NCBI GenBank assembly: GCA_025558075.1
Contig: JAHLKF010000010.1
Coordinates: 496,001-560,000 of the forward strand
Direction: 5' to 3'
DNA from: Gaertneriomyces semiglobifer
Lineage: Eukaryota > Chytridiomycota > Chytridiomycetes > Spizellomycetales > Spizellomycetaceae
DNA: 64,000 nucleotides
Within the stretch, counting starts at the first letter, position 1. Each line of letters starts with the position of its first letter. The translations under genes and the position numbers were made by a program. The notes beneath the pieces were generated by a model. That model was not told the DNA's origin. It did not search any database and was given only the letters and a program-made list of their open reading frames with translations. Below are positions 11,501-20,822 of this stretch, in pieces.

Positions 11501-14031
11501 CTGAAGGCGCTGAGGGTGGTGCGTGCCGCGCCAGCGAGCCATTCTGCGATGGATCTCTCGTTTGTGAAAGTGACACCTGCCAGACTGCAACTCCACCTGC
11601 TGAAGGCGCTGAGGGGGGTGCGTGCCGCGCCAGCGAGCCATTCTGCGATGGATCTCTCGTTTGTGAAAGTGACACCTGCCAGACTGCAACTCCACCTGCT
11701 GAAGGCGCTGAGGGGGGTGCGTGCCGCGCCAGCGAGCCATTCTGCGATGGATCTCTCGTTTGTGAAAGTGACACCTGCCAGACTGCAACTCCACCTGCTG
11801 AAGGCGCTGAGGGGGGTGCGTGCCGCGCCAGCGAGCCATTCTGCGATGGATCTCTCGTTTGTGAAAGTGACACCTGCCAGACTGCAACTCCACCTGCTGA
11901 AGGCGCTGAGGGGGGTGCGTGCCGCGCCAGCGAGCCATTCTGCGATGGATCTCTCGTTTGCGAAAGTGACACCTGCCAGACTGCAACTCCACCTGCTGAA
12001 GGCGCTGAGGGTGGTGCGTGCCGCGCCAGCGAGCCATTCTGCGATGGATCTCTCGTTTGCGAAAGTGACACCTGCCAGACTGCAACTCCACCTGCTGAAG
12101 GCGCTGAGGGGGGTGCGTGCCGCGCCAGCGAACCATTCTGCGATGGATCTCTCGTTTGTGAAAGTGACACCTGCCAGACTGCAACTCCACCTGCTGAAGG
12201 CGCTGAGGGTGGTGCGTGCCGCGCCAGCGAGCCATTCTGCGATGGATCTCTCGTTTGCGAAAGTGATACCTGCCAGACTGCAACTCCACCTGCTGAAGGC
12301 GCTGAGGGTGGTGCGTGCCGCGCCAGCGAGCCATTCTGCGATGGATCTCTCGTTTGTGAAAGTGATACCTGCCAGACTGCAACTCCACCTGCTGAAGGCG
12401 CTGAGGGTGGTGCGTGCCGCGCCAGCGAGCCATTCTGCGATGGATCTCTCGTTTGCGAAAGTGATACCTGCCAGACTGCAACTCCACCTGCTGAAGGCGC
12501 TGAGGGTGGTGCGTGCCGCGCCAGCGAGCCATTCTGCGATGGATCTCTCGTTTGCGAAAGTGATACCTGCCAGACTGCAACTCCACCTGCTGAAGGCGCT
12601 GAGGGTGGTGCGTGCCGCGCCAGCGAGCCATTCTGCGATGGATCTCTCGTTTGCGAAAGTGACACCTGTCAAACTGCAACTCCACCTGCGGACGGCGCTG
12701 AGGGTGGTGCGTGCCGCGCCACCGAGCCATTCTGCGATGGATCTCTCGTTTGTGAAAGTGACACCTGCCAAGCTGCAACTCCACCTGCTGACGGCGCTGA
12801 GGGTGGTGCATGCCGCGCCAGCGCGCCATTGTGCGATGGAACTCTTGTTTGCGAAGGTGGAACCTGCCAGACTGCAACTCCACCTGCTGACGGCACTGAG
12901 GGTGGTGCATGCCGCGCCAGCGCGCCATTGTGCGATGGAACTCTTGTTTGCGAAGGTGGAACCTGCACGTCTCAGCAAAGTGGAGGCGACGGTACCGGGG
13001 TGCTTGGTGAGACGTGTACTGCTAATGCGGATTGCAATGAAGCCACCTTTGAATGCAAGGATGGAAGTGCGGGTAAAGTATGCGCCCGGAAGACCCCAGT
13101 GGCCGATGGACAGGAGTGTGCGATTGCTAGCGACTGCTCGGGCACAGGGTCAACATGTCCTATTACCGCGCCAGCCATTAAAGGTGTGTGCACTGCCGCA
13201 AAAAAAATCATTGCCCAGAGCTGCACGGCCGACAGTGATTGTGCGTCGGAGTTATCGTGCCGTACAGCGACTCCTAAAGTGTGCATCCGTACTACGCCAA
13301 AGTCAGTAGCGGTGTTCGGTGCGTGCGCTGTCACTGAGGATTGCGCGGATGGGACTGCGGGCAAAGCTAGATTTTGTGAGAAAGCAGACCTCGCAAAGTC
13401 AAAACCGGGACAATGTGTCGAATTACGGGCTCTGGGAGTGGTATGCAGTGCTGCCACCGACTGCGCGTCGGGTGAGTGTTCAGGCGACCCTAAGAAGTGT
13501 GCGCTGAAAGCGAATGGTCCGTTGATTGCCAATGCCGTCACCTTGCCACCAGTCGCTGTTGTTGCGGACCAGCCAAAGGCAGTTACCGTGCCTGGGGGGG
13601 TGAACTTGCAACTCACACCAAGTATTGGTGGAGATGTTCAGGTGGTTGCTCGTGGAGAGAAACAGACGGATCAGCCTACTCCGCCAGGAACAGGGGTGGG
13701 GCTCTTCCTGAGCATTGAACTTCCGACGGGTGCTAGTGTTACGGGAGCTAGTCTCGATTTTGAGTACCTTGAGGCAATTCAAGAGTCGAACAATAATATT
13801 CCTGGAGAGGATCTCACTTGGTATACCTTTAGTGAGGAAGCTAAGGAATGGCAAGCGTGTGCTGAAGAGAACACGAACTATGATGCGGACACTCGCATCC
13901 TCAGCTGTGCGACGGAACACTTTTCAGACTGGACGATTTCCACCAAGGTGTCTGCCGCATTTGCAGCGTACATGCCCCATTTGTTGACTGTTATTGCGGC
14001 AACTGCATTCTCTTTGAGCATGGCGTTTTAA
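8557..14031 (+). CDS. Large secreted/GPI-type cysteine-rich repeat protein (1824 aa)
   Basis: The ORF is uninterrupted and starts at the ATG that gives a clear signal peptide (MRIRSALAALLLATSFVGS). Residues about 125-720 are 17 units of about 35 residues in two main types: one with CLSTADCSNSGTCENIT and one with CTDAAQCTVTDSTC. Each ends GVGVCTPP, and many carry an N-glycosylation sequon (NIT). Residues about 720-1470 are 23 units of 33 residues built on GGACRASEPFCDGSLVC. Then come non-repeated Cys motifs of the C-x-x-D-x-D-C type, resembling Dickkopf-N-like or EGF-like modules. After them is a module of about 130 residues with LTWYTF and HFSDWTIS, and last a hydrophobic tail ending SLSMAF, as in GPI-anchored proteins. 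It is likely a cell-surface or wall protein; its function is unknown. The other long open frames inside it are by-products of repeat units divisible by three. Confidence 0.85.
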   Translation: MRIRSALAALLLATSFVGSAFAAEVDTGVACDPDNGGDTCASTDVCYNNFCRRLPGGTCPGTGDPVTLGDPIDCLATGDGTCDGTSCAQPATGQLCTDAAQCEVASSTCPPGDGTVGVCTPPDGSVALGDACLSTVDCSNSGTCENITGGVGVCTPPAASVATGDECLSTADCSNSGTCENITDGVGVCTPPADSVATGGACTDAAQCTVTDSTCPLTGGVGVCTPPAASVATGDECLSTADCSNSGTCENITGGVGVCTPPAASVATGDECLSTADCSNSGTCENITGGVGVCTPPAASVATGDECLSTADCSNSGTCENITGGVGVCTPPAASVATGDECLSTADCSNSGTCENITGGVGVCTPPAASVATGDECLSTADCSNSGTCENITGGVGVCTPPADSVATGGACTDAAQCTVTDSTCPLTGGVGVCTPPAASVATGDECLSTADCSNSGTCENITGGVGVCTPPDGSVAIGDPCSDDVQCADAGFTCPLTGGAVGVCTPPATSVAIGDPCTADGQCADAGFTCPLTGGVGVCTPPAASVATGDECLSTADCSNSGTCENITGGVGVCTPPADSVATGGACTDAAQCTVTDSTCPLTGGVGVCTPPAASVATGDECLSTADCSNSGTCENITGGVGVCTPPADSVATGGACTDAAQCTVTDSTCPLTGGVGVCTPPAASVATGDECLSTADCSNSGTCENITDGVGVCTPPDGAEGGACRASEPFCDGSLVCESDTCQTATPPAEGAEGGACRASEPFCDGSLVCESDTCQTATPPAEGAEGGACRASEPFCDGSLVCESDTCQTATPPAEGAEGGACRASEPFCDGSLVCESDTCQTATPPAEGAEGGACRASEPFCDGSLVCESDTCQTATPPAEGAEGGACRASEPFCDGSLVCESDTCQTAAPPAEGAEGGACRASEPFCDGSLVCESDTCQTATPPAEGAEGGACRASEPFCDGSLVCESDTCQTATPPAEGAEGGACRASEPFCDGSLVCESDTCQTATPPAEGAEGGACRASEPFCDGSLVCESDTCQTATPPAEGAEGGACRASEPFCDGSLVCESDTCQTATPPAEGAEGGACRASEPFCDGSLVCESDTCQTATPPAEGAEGGACRASEPFCDGSLVCESDTCQTATPPAEGAEGGACRASEPFCDGSLVCESDTCQTATPPAEGAEGGACRASEPFCDGSLVCESDTCQTATPPAEGAEGGACRASEPFCDGSLVCESDTCQTATPPAEGAEGGACRASEPFCDGSLVCESDTCQTATPPAEGAEGGACRASEPFCDGSLVCESDTCQTATPPAEGAEGGACRASEPFCDGSLVCESDTCQTATPPAEGAEGGACRASEPFCDGSLVCESDTCQTATPPADGAEGGACRATEPFCDGSLVCESDTCQAATPPADGAEGGACRASAPLCDGTLVCEGGTCQTATPPADGTEGGACRASAPLCDGTLVCEGGTCTSQQSGGDGTGVLGETCTANADCNEATFECKDGSAGKVCARKTPVADGQECAIASDCSGTGSTCPITAPAIKGVCTAAKKIIAQSCTADSDCASELSCRTATPKVCIRTTPKSVAVFGACAVTEDCADGTAGKARFCEKADLAKSKPGQCVELRALGVVCSAATDCASGECSGDPKKCALKANGPLIANAVTLPPVAVVADQPKAVTVPGGVNLQLTPSIGGDVQVVARGEKQTDQPTPPGTGVGLFLSIELPTGASVTGASLDFEYLEAIQESNNNIPGEDLTWYTFSEEAKEWQACAEENTNYDADTRILSCATEHFSDWTISTKVSAAFAAYMPHLLTVIAATAFSLSMAF
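8926..10710. repeat. Coding tandem array, 17 units of about 105 bp
   Basis: Units of 105 bp (one is 108) encode about 35 residues each. Two sequence types alternate irregularly, with five consecutive copies of one type. Many copies differ by only one or a few synonymous bases, which points to recent unequal exchange. Confidence 0.9.
10711..12966. repeat. Coding tandem array, 23 units of 99 bp
   Basis: Unit starts are spaced exactly 99 bases from 10711 to 12889. The first 20 are almost identical apart from alternating synonymous bases (TGT/TGC, GAC/GAT, GGG/GGT). The last three are more diverged and the final one is cut short, giving a gradient typical of an array that grows from within. Confidence 0.9.
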
Positions 14032-14102
14032 AATTAGGTTAGCGAGCTCACCGTGTTATTTGTAAGCGTTGTGTGGATGGGATAATAGACATGTTGTCTG
14101 TG

Positions 14103-14230
14103 TGTGAGCGAAATAGTTTCTCCATTTTGCATTAATATACCAAGTGGACGGTATTTCATTGTATGTGAGCGAAATAATTTCTCCATTTTGCATTTTTGCA
14201 TATTAATACCAAGTGGATGGTATTTCATTG
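14103..14230. repeat. Two-copy direct repeat in the 3' flank of the 8557 gene
   Basis: Copies at 14103-14161 and 14164-14230 share a TGTGAGCGAAATA start and a GGTATTTCATTG end. The second copy has a short insertion. Confidence 0.8.
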
Positions 14231-14289
14231 GTTTAATTATGTATGAGCCAGAAGTCTCCATTGGAGCGAATGCACTAATCAAGTTCACG

Positions 14290-15335
14290 TTGGGAATCCG
14301 CTCGATTGTGATTCATCTTGCACCATATCTATAAACTTTCCCACGCGGCCCAGCATTCAAACCCAAATGCCCAGGACAATATTCAATGCCAACAGTTAAC
14401 CCCTTCCAATTCCGCGCATCATTCGCAGGATCTGCCCGCCTCCACCTTACACCATCATATTAAATTATAAAATAGCATGACACTAATGGTTACCCGTCCG
14501 TCGCATCCTGCTAGTGCATCTTTCCGCATCTTGGTTGCACCTTTGCTGTCTTTGATTGACTGACATGGACTGCAACATGCAGCATCAGCCGCACGCCTGG
14601 CGCTGCGTGTGTATATGTACTTGAAATTGAAGGTGGGAAAGTGGATGTCCCTTGCAATTGCCGCGTCGAATCCCATCTTGTTTCTGAATTGCCTATGCAA
14701 ATGCATGTGATGGACAGACCGCCAACTGCCCGCTACTTGTGGTGCTTTTACTTGCGATTGAAGCGCAGCCTCTGCTGCATCTGGACGGCACCTGTCGGAC
14801 CTTCTTCAAATTCAGGACGACCCTGCTTGGGCTCTGTGAGAAAGCGAACGCCACAATTTCATTGCCAGTTACCCTGCCTGGGTTGCCTGTGAATTGAATT
14901 TGAATATGCAACTCACACCAGCTGCTGGTGGAAACCTTTCAGGTAGTTGCTCGTGGTGGAGAGAAACAAGAAACGCAACCTGCCCCGCCTGGATCTGGAA
15001 ACGGTGTAGGGCGTTTCCTGAGCATTGTACTGGAGCTAGTCTGGATCTGTACCTTCCAAGGGCAGAACAATAATATTCCTGGTGAGGATCTCACTTGGTA
15101 TATACCTTTGGCATTGATCATGATGGGGAAGAACGGACAGCGTGTGATGCCGAGTAGACGACATATATGATGAGGACACTTGCATTCTTAGCTGTGCGAC
15201 GGATCACTTTTCAGACTGGACGATTCCCACCAAGGTGTCTGCGGCATTTCCTGCCCACATATACATGCAGCATTTGTTGACCGTTATTGCCGCAACTGTA
15301 CGTGTACTCTCTGTGAGCATGGCCTTGTAGTTGTG
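14290..15335 (+). pseudogene. Relic D of the secreted cysteine-rich family
   Basis: An eroded promoter-like block (14300-14560) resembles that of the intact gene, including GATTGTGATTCATC and CCCAGCATTCAAAC. The coding part resumes only near the C-terminal module. 14928-15170 reads FQVVARGGEKQETQPAPPG and NNIPGEDLTWY, then loses frame. CTGTGCGACGGATCACTTTTCAGACTGGACG (15195-15225) is the HFSDWT region, and the hydrophobic tail follows in yet another frame before a TAG near 15330. The whole repeat region is missing, so this is an internally deleted and frameshifted copy. Confidence 0.75.
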
Positions 15336-16160
15336 CGCACGGGGGATAATAGACCTGTTCGCAGAAAGGAGAACACAGCGAGCGAGCGCATGATCAAGTT
15401 CAGTCAAGAGCAGCAGCAGTACACGTAGGAGTTTCCACATAAGTTTGAATTTGGGCAATGTTCCTGCAGCATATGAACAGACAGACACTCGCTTCCTTGG
15501 TGTGTTTTCCTTGGCGTCATTCGGCAGAAGATGGCAAACAGCTATATATATTATAGGAAGCGACTAGAGTCATTGTTGGGGCAAAAGAATGATCCAAAAG
15601 AGCCACATATTTATATCCAGACCTCGCTGAATTGAATTCGAACAGTGTTCCTGGTTCAGAAAGGCGTCTTGAATGTGCGGATCCGCGTTCGGCTGTTCAT
15701 TGCCCCTTCATCTGCAAACATTGATCTTGAGTCTTACCAAGTTTCGAAGAGTATTGCATGGCGCATAGGCAGCTTCGTGATGAATCGCTTGCCAGTAGTA
15801 GTCTCGTTTGCGTCGTGGTATGATACTTCACATCGGATGTGATCGAAGGAAGCGAAGCACGCCGCACACTGCTGAGTTTGAAGGCTCGACTGGTTCGCCA
15901 GTTCGATATTCAGGTGCGTTGAAGATGAATCACCTGGCATCGTTCTATTCACTCAGTCATGAATATGCCGTATCCATTCCCTTCACACTCTAATTTATTA
16001 TTAGCATCTCGAATCGAGGATCCTTGACTCTGGCCGATTTCACGCAACACCCAGGCCCATTGATCTACACCCGTCTGTCAACGAAGAAAGTTGGAAGATT
16101 CTTGGAATCCGCGCAGAGACCCCTTCATTGCCGCCAGCATTGCTAAATCCCCATTATACT
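15336..16160. other. Intergenic region between relic D and the second large gene
   Basis: Short open frames of up to 90 codons occur on both strands. None has a signal, domain or splice structure that I can support. Confidence 0.4.
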
Positions 16161-16385
16161 GACAACAAAGGTGGTTGGCGAGCAGTTGAGCGAAAAGTCT
16201 ATATTCACCCTCCCTACTGCTCGTTTCGTATGGACAATGGACAACAAAGGTGGCGAGTAGCTGAGCTGCCAGTCGGTATTCCACCTCCCTCTGCTCCTTT
16301 CGTCTAGACAATGGGCAACAAAGGTGGCGAGCAGCTGAGCTGCCAGTCTGTATTTGTCCCGAACTCAAGTCCCCCCTCTGCTCGT
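16161..16385. repeat. Triplicated promoter element upstream of the 16682 locus
   Basis: Three copies starting near 16161, 16240 and 16315, about 75-79 bases apart, each contain ACAACAAAGGTGG, GGCGAGCAG or a variant, and a run ending CTGCTCGTTTCG or a variant. The 8557 gene has one copy near 8157. Confidence 0.7.
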
Positions 16386-16556
16386 TTCGCTTACAAAAGG
16401 AGAACCCAATGTTGCTGGTCCCTGCCCGTCGGTGTATCAATCTCCAGAGCTGTCTGCCGCCCACAAGCCTTAGAGGCATAGAGGGCCGAACAACACCTAT
16501 ACCAACATACACCTCCCTCGTACCAACATAGTATAACTTGCTTTAAGCATATACCT

Positions 16557-16645
16557 GTAAGTCGCACCAGCTAATGTTTTCTTTATGCATCCATCATTGC
16601 CATGGGTTGCTGAACTAACTGGTCTTGTTTCTCTGTCAATTACAG
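16557..16645 (+). promoter_or_regulatory. Intron in the 5' leader of the 16682 locus
   Basis: GTAAGT at 16557 and TTACAG ending at 16645 match in position and sequence the leader intron at 8419-8520, with CTAAC-like branch sites in both. Conservation across two loci supports it as a real, possibly regulatory, intron. Confidence 0.65.
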
Positions 16646-16681
16646 GTCCTACCGTCGAGTCTATACCCCTCTTTTGCCAAG

Positions 16682-19600
16682 ATGCGGATCCGCAGCGCTC
16701 TCGCTGGGCTCCTCTTGGCTACCTCCCTCGTCGGCTCGACCTTTGCAGCTCCTGGCGACACTGGTGAAGGTTGCGACAACAGCGAGTGCACGGAGAACAC
16801 AGATGTCTGTGTCGATAATATCTGTCGTCGTCTTCCTGGCCAGATCTGTCCTGGAACTGGCGATACCTATGGAACTCCGGATGATTGCTTTTCGATGGGG
16901 ATGGGGACGTGTACTGAAGGTGTTTTGTACCCGGGCAGCAATTGGTGAGATGTGTTTCCTTTCGAACCAATGCGCAGATGCGAGCGCCGGTTGTCCCCGC
17001 CCCTCTGGTGATATAGGAAAATGCACTGCGCCAGGTGACGGCGACACTGGTCAGCCTTGCGTTAATCACCAGTGTAATTCGAGCGACGATGTCTGCGATG
17101 ATCAATATATTTGTCGCCGTAAGCCTGGCATGGACTGCCCTGGAACCGCCGGTACTTTTGGAGTCGTTTCCGATTGTTTAACGTCCGATTGCGCTGATGA
17201 CGCAGCATTCTGTGACATGCCAATATTGGGAGGGCTATGTTCGGATAACGCTCAATGCCAAGGAGGTACCCAGTGTGTCTGGGGTTTTTTTAACATGTAT
17301 GTTGGGCAATGTTCAGTGCCCCTTCAGCTCGGTGACGGTTGTATGAACACTTCAGAATGTGACCAGTCTGCCACCGTTCCCCTAGAATGCAAGGAAAATA
17401 TGGACTGGGGAAATCCGATGCCAGGAAAATATGGACTGGGGAAATCCGATGCCAGGACTGAATAGAGTGTGCGGACTTAAGACCAGAGCAGCCTTCGACC
17501 AACCATGTGCGATCAACGACGATTGCACGTCAGGCCTCTGCAGCAAGGCCAATCCAGCGGACTCAACTGGAACCTGTAAAGCGCGACTCGGAGGGACGTG
17601 CGACGTTGATGAAGAATGTGCGGGTGCTAACAGGAAATGCAAGGATGTGGATCCCAATGACCCGACTGCTGGGACAAAGTGTGGTCTCGCGACCCCAGCA
17701 ACTGGTGCGGAACCATGTGCCTTCCATAGCGATTGCGCGTCAGGCGAATGTCAGTTCTACATGATGTCCAGTACTGGATATTGCCTCGCAGTGTTCGGTG
17801 GGGAGTGTGGCTCTGATCAGGACTGTGTCGATGATTACGCTCAATGCAAGGATGTGGATCCGCTTGACTTCTCTGCTGGGAGAGTGTGCGGGCTGGGGAC
17901 CCAAGTGGGCACCGGCGGAGAATGTGCTGTTGATGATGATTGCATATCAGACGCCGGCTGTCACAGGACTGATCCAGGGGATTTGACTGGAACTTGTAAA
18001 TCACCGCTCGGCGGGGAGTGTTACGCTGATGAAGAGTGCGCTAATCTCGACGCAGAATGTAAAGACATTGGTTCCACGGGCACCAACGCTGGGAGGTGCG
18101 GGATCGCGACCCCAGGAGCCCCCGGCGACGCATGTGCCTTCGCTACCGATTGCGAGTCAACGATTTGCGGCAAGGTTACCCCACCGGATGCAACCGGAAT
18201 CTGTCAATCACCCTTGGGCGGGACGTGTACCGGTGATGAGGCATGCGAGGGAGCTGACCTTGGAGGAGGTACGGGGGGTTACGCTATATGCAAGAATGTG
18301 GATCCCAATGACGCCAATAGCAACAAAGTGTGCGGGCTCGCGACCGAAGCAATCGATGGCGCACCATGTGCCTTGAATAGCGATTGCATGTCGCACGTCT
18401 GCATCAAAGATGATCTTACAGATTTCCTTGGAAGCTGTAAAGCGCAACTCGGAGGGACGTGTGGCATTGATGGAGATTGTGCGGATGCTGCGGCTGAATG
18501 CAAGAATGTGGATCCCAATGACGCCAATAGCAATATGGTGTGCGGACTCGCGACCGAAGCAGCCGACGGCGAACAATGCGCCGTCCATAGCGATTGCGAG
18601 TCAAGCACCTGTACTAAGGGCGATCCAACGGATCCAACTGGAATTTGTAGAGCACCGCTCGGCTGGACGTGTGAGGTTGATGGAGATTGTGCTGACGCTA
18701 CCGCTGAATGCAAGAGTGTGAATCCCAATGGCGTAACTGCCGGGAAAGTGTGCGGGCTCGCAATCGAAGCAGCCGACGGCGAACAGTGTGCCCTCCATAG
18801 CGATTGCGAGTCAAGCACCTGCACTAAGGGCAATCCAACGGACCCAACTGGAATTTGTAAAGCACCGCTTGGCTGGAGGTGTGACATTGATGAAGACTGT
18901 GCTGATTCAACCGCTGAATGCAAGAGTGTGAATCCCAATGACCTTGATGCCGGAAAAGTGTGCGGGCACGCCATCGCAGTAAGCGACGGACTAGAATGTG
19001 CGGTCGACAGCGACTGCTCGGGCACGGGTTCAACTTGTCGCATTACCGCACCGGAAAGCACAGGTGTGTGTACTCCTCCTCGGGGCGCGCATGGCCAACG
19101 TTGCGCGACGGGTACGCCGAAATGCAATGGCAGCACCCTCGAATGCAAAAATGATATCTGCGTACGCAAGGCTGGGAACAGGGTTCCCGTTGGCTCAGAT
19201 TGTGCCATTAGGTCGGACTGTAGTGAAGGTAGCTGCATAAAGGCAGACCCTACCGCCGCCCTTGGCAAATGTGTAAAGCTCATCGGCCAGAGCTGCTCGG
19301 GCGATCATTGTTCGACCGATTTAACGTGCCGTGCGACAACTCCTAGAGTGTGTGTTCGTTCCACTGCAAAAACTGTACCGCTGTTCGGTGCATGTGCTAT
19401 TACTGGAGATTGCGTGGATGTTAGTGCCGGTAAACCTGCGTTTTGTGAGAAAGCGAACGCCACGCGCTCAATGGCCGGACAATGTGTCGAATTACGGGGT
19501 CTGGGAGTGGAATGCAGCGTTGCAGGCGACTGCATGTCGAAAGTGTGCTCAGGCGAACCTAAGAAGTGCGGGTTGAGTACAAGTGGTTTCCTTTCTGCAC

Positions 19601-20100
19601 AGGAGATCACTTTACCGGCAGTCTCTGTTGTTGCCGACGAGCCAAACACCGTTACCGTACCTGGGGGTGTGAACGTGCAACTCACACCAAGTATTGGTGG
19701 AGACGTTCAGGTGGCTGCTCGTGGTGAGAAACAAGAAACGCAGCCTGCTCCGCCTGGAACCGGTGTAGGGCTTTTCCTGACCATTGACCTCCCGGCGAAT
19801 GCCGCTGTCTTGGAAGCCAGTATCAATTTCGAGTATCTCGCAGAGCACCAAGCCGCGAACAATGACATTCCTGGTGATCAGCTAACTTGGAATACCTTTG
19901 ATGAGATCAAGAAGCAATGGGTATCGTGTGATGCGGAAAGTACGGGATGGGATGCTGATACTCGCACTGTCAGCTGCAAGACGGAGCACTTTTCTGACTG
20001 GACGATTTCCACCAAGGTGTCTGCGGCGTTTGCTGCCTACATGCCGCAGTTGTTGACTGTTGTTGCCGCCACTGCTCTTTCTCTGAGTATGGTATTTTAG
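16682..20100 (+). pseudogene. Second large secreted cysteine-rich gene, broken by two frame changes
   Basis: The ATG at 16682 starts a signal peptide nearly identical to that of the 8557 gene (MRIRSALAGLLLATSLVGS). The frame holds to about 16922. Then one extra T in a TTTT run (16923-16926) shifts it: removing it restores the expected cysteine spacing and the following CTRAAIGEMC. The new frame continues to 17425, where an exact 31-bp tandem duplication (17395-17425 and 17426-17456) shifts it again. From 17431 to the TAG at 20100 an open frame of about 890 codons carries repeated Cys modules of roughly 60 residues (HSDCESSTC, DPTGIC, ECKSVNP types). It ends with the C-terminal module (LTWNTF, HFSDWTIS) and hydrophobic tail. 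The repeats are more diverged than in the first gene. The shifts do not compensate each other. I call it a pseudogene as assembled; assembly error or a recent natural knock-out are both possible. Confidence 0.7.
17395..17456. repeat. Exact 31-bp tandem duplication inside the 16682 locus
   Basis: Two perfect copies of 31 bases. 31 is not a multiple of three, so the duplication changes the frame. Neither copy begins with GT or GC, so it does not look like an intron. Confidence 0.95.
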
Positions 20101-20822
20101 TTCACCCTGTTATTTGTGCATAGGACAATAGAATAGACAATTACCTGTGTGTATGTGAACAGCGAGATATATCTTGACAATTGAGAGTCGATTCTATCTT
20201 TCGTCAGTCCAGCCATCTGTTATCTCGTGCGCAGGCCGATAGGTGGGAGCGATCATCACGGTGTTGAGTGGCTGCCATTTTGTTTAGCGTCAAGGCATTG
20301 TGAAGTCTCGGAAAAGATTCCATGTCCAAGGACAGGAGATCCTTGGGAAAATACATACGATTTCCGGTTCACGGTTTCGACAGATCCTATGAAGGTGCCA
20401 GATATTGTTGAAGAATCGAGGCTTCACAGGTGGTAACAGTCGTCAGGTCCTTGAGCAGAATCCTTTTGGTCCTTTTGGATCTCGTTACCAATGGCATTGA
20501 CCGCGTATTGGAGCAATCAGCACTGGTAACATCTTGAGGTAAACGCCATAGTGTTGAAGGTGCTTAAGAGCTTGCCAGTGCATACTGTGGCCACAGTACT
20601 CGAGTGCATACATAATTTGGAGATCAACAGGCGCAGGAGCACTAGGTGACTGGACTGCGGGCCGCTGCTAGTGCTTAGTTATAGTGCTGCGAACATGAGA
20701 TGTTGAACAGGGCCACACTCAGTTGAGTTCGGCTTGGTTTTTTTTATAATTATTTTTTTTATAGGTTGAAGAATATCACTTATTGCTGTTGGGAGGGTCA
20801 TCTGTCCCTATTTATGTACAGC
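20101..20822. other. Intergenic region with an AT-rich tract
   Basis: This contains the 3' flank of the second cysteine-rich locus and the 3' flank of the minus-strand gene that ends at 20823. A T-rich tract lies near 20740-20762. No gene is supported. Confidence 0.45.

Noticed and set aside
10705..12966. CRISPR-like array from the regular 99-bp spacing
   Set aside because: The whole unit is repeated with no variable spacers, it is translated, and the genome is eukaryotic.
8694..13309. Very long open frames on the minus strand (up to 1323 codons) and in a second plus frame (879 codons) inside the repeat gene
   Set aside because: They follow automatically from stop-free repeat units whose length is a multiple of three. 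They have no start context, signal peptide or conserved ends, and the plus frame with the signal peptide explains the locus.
17395..17456. Intron explanation for the frame change in the second large gene
   Set aside because: No GT or GC donor exists at the duplicated segment, while a perfect 31-bp duplication explains the shift fully.
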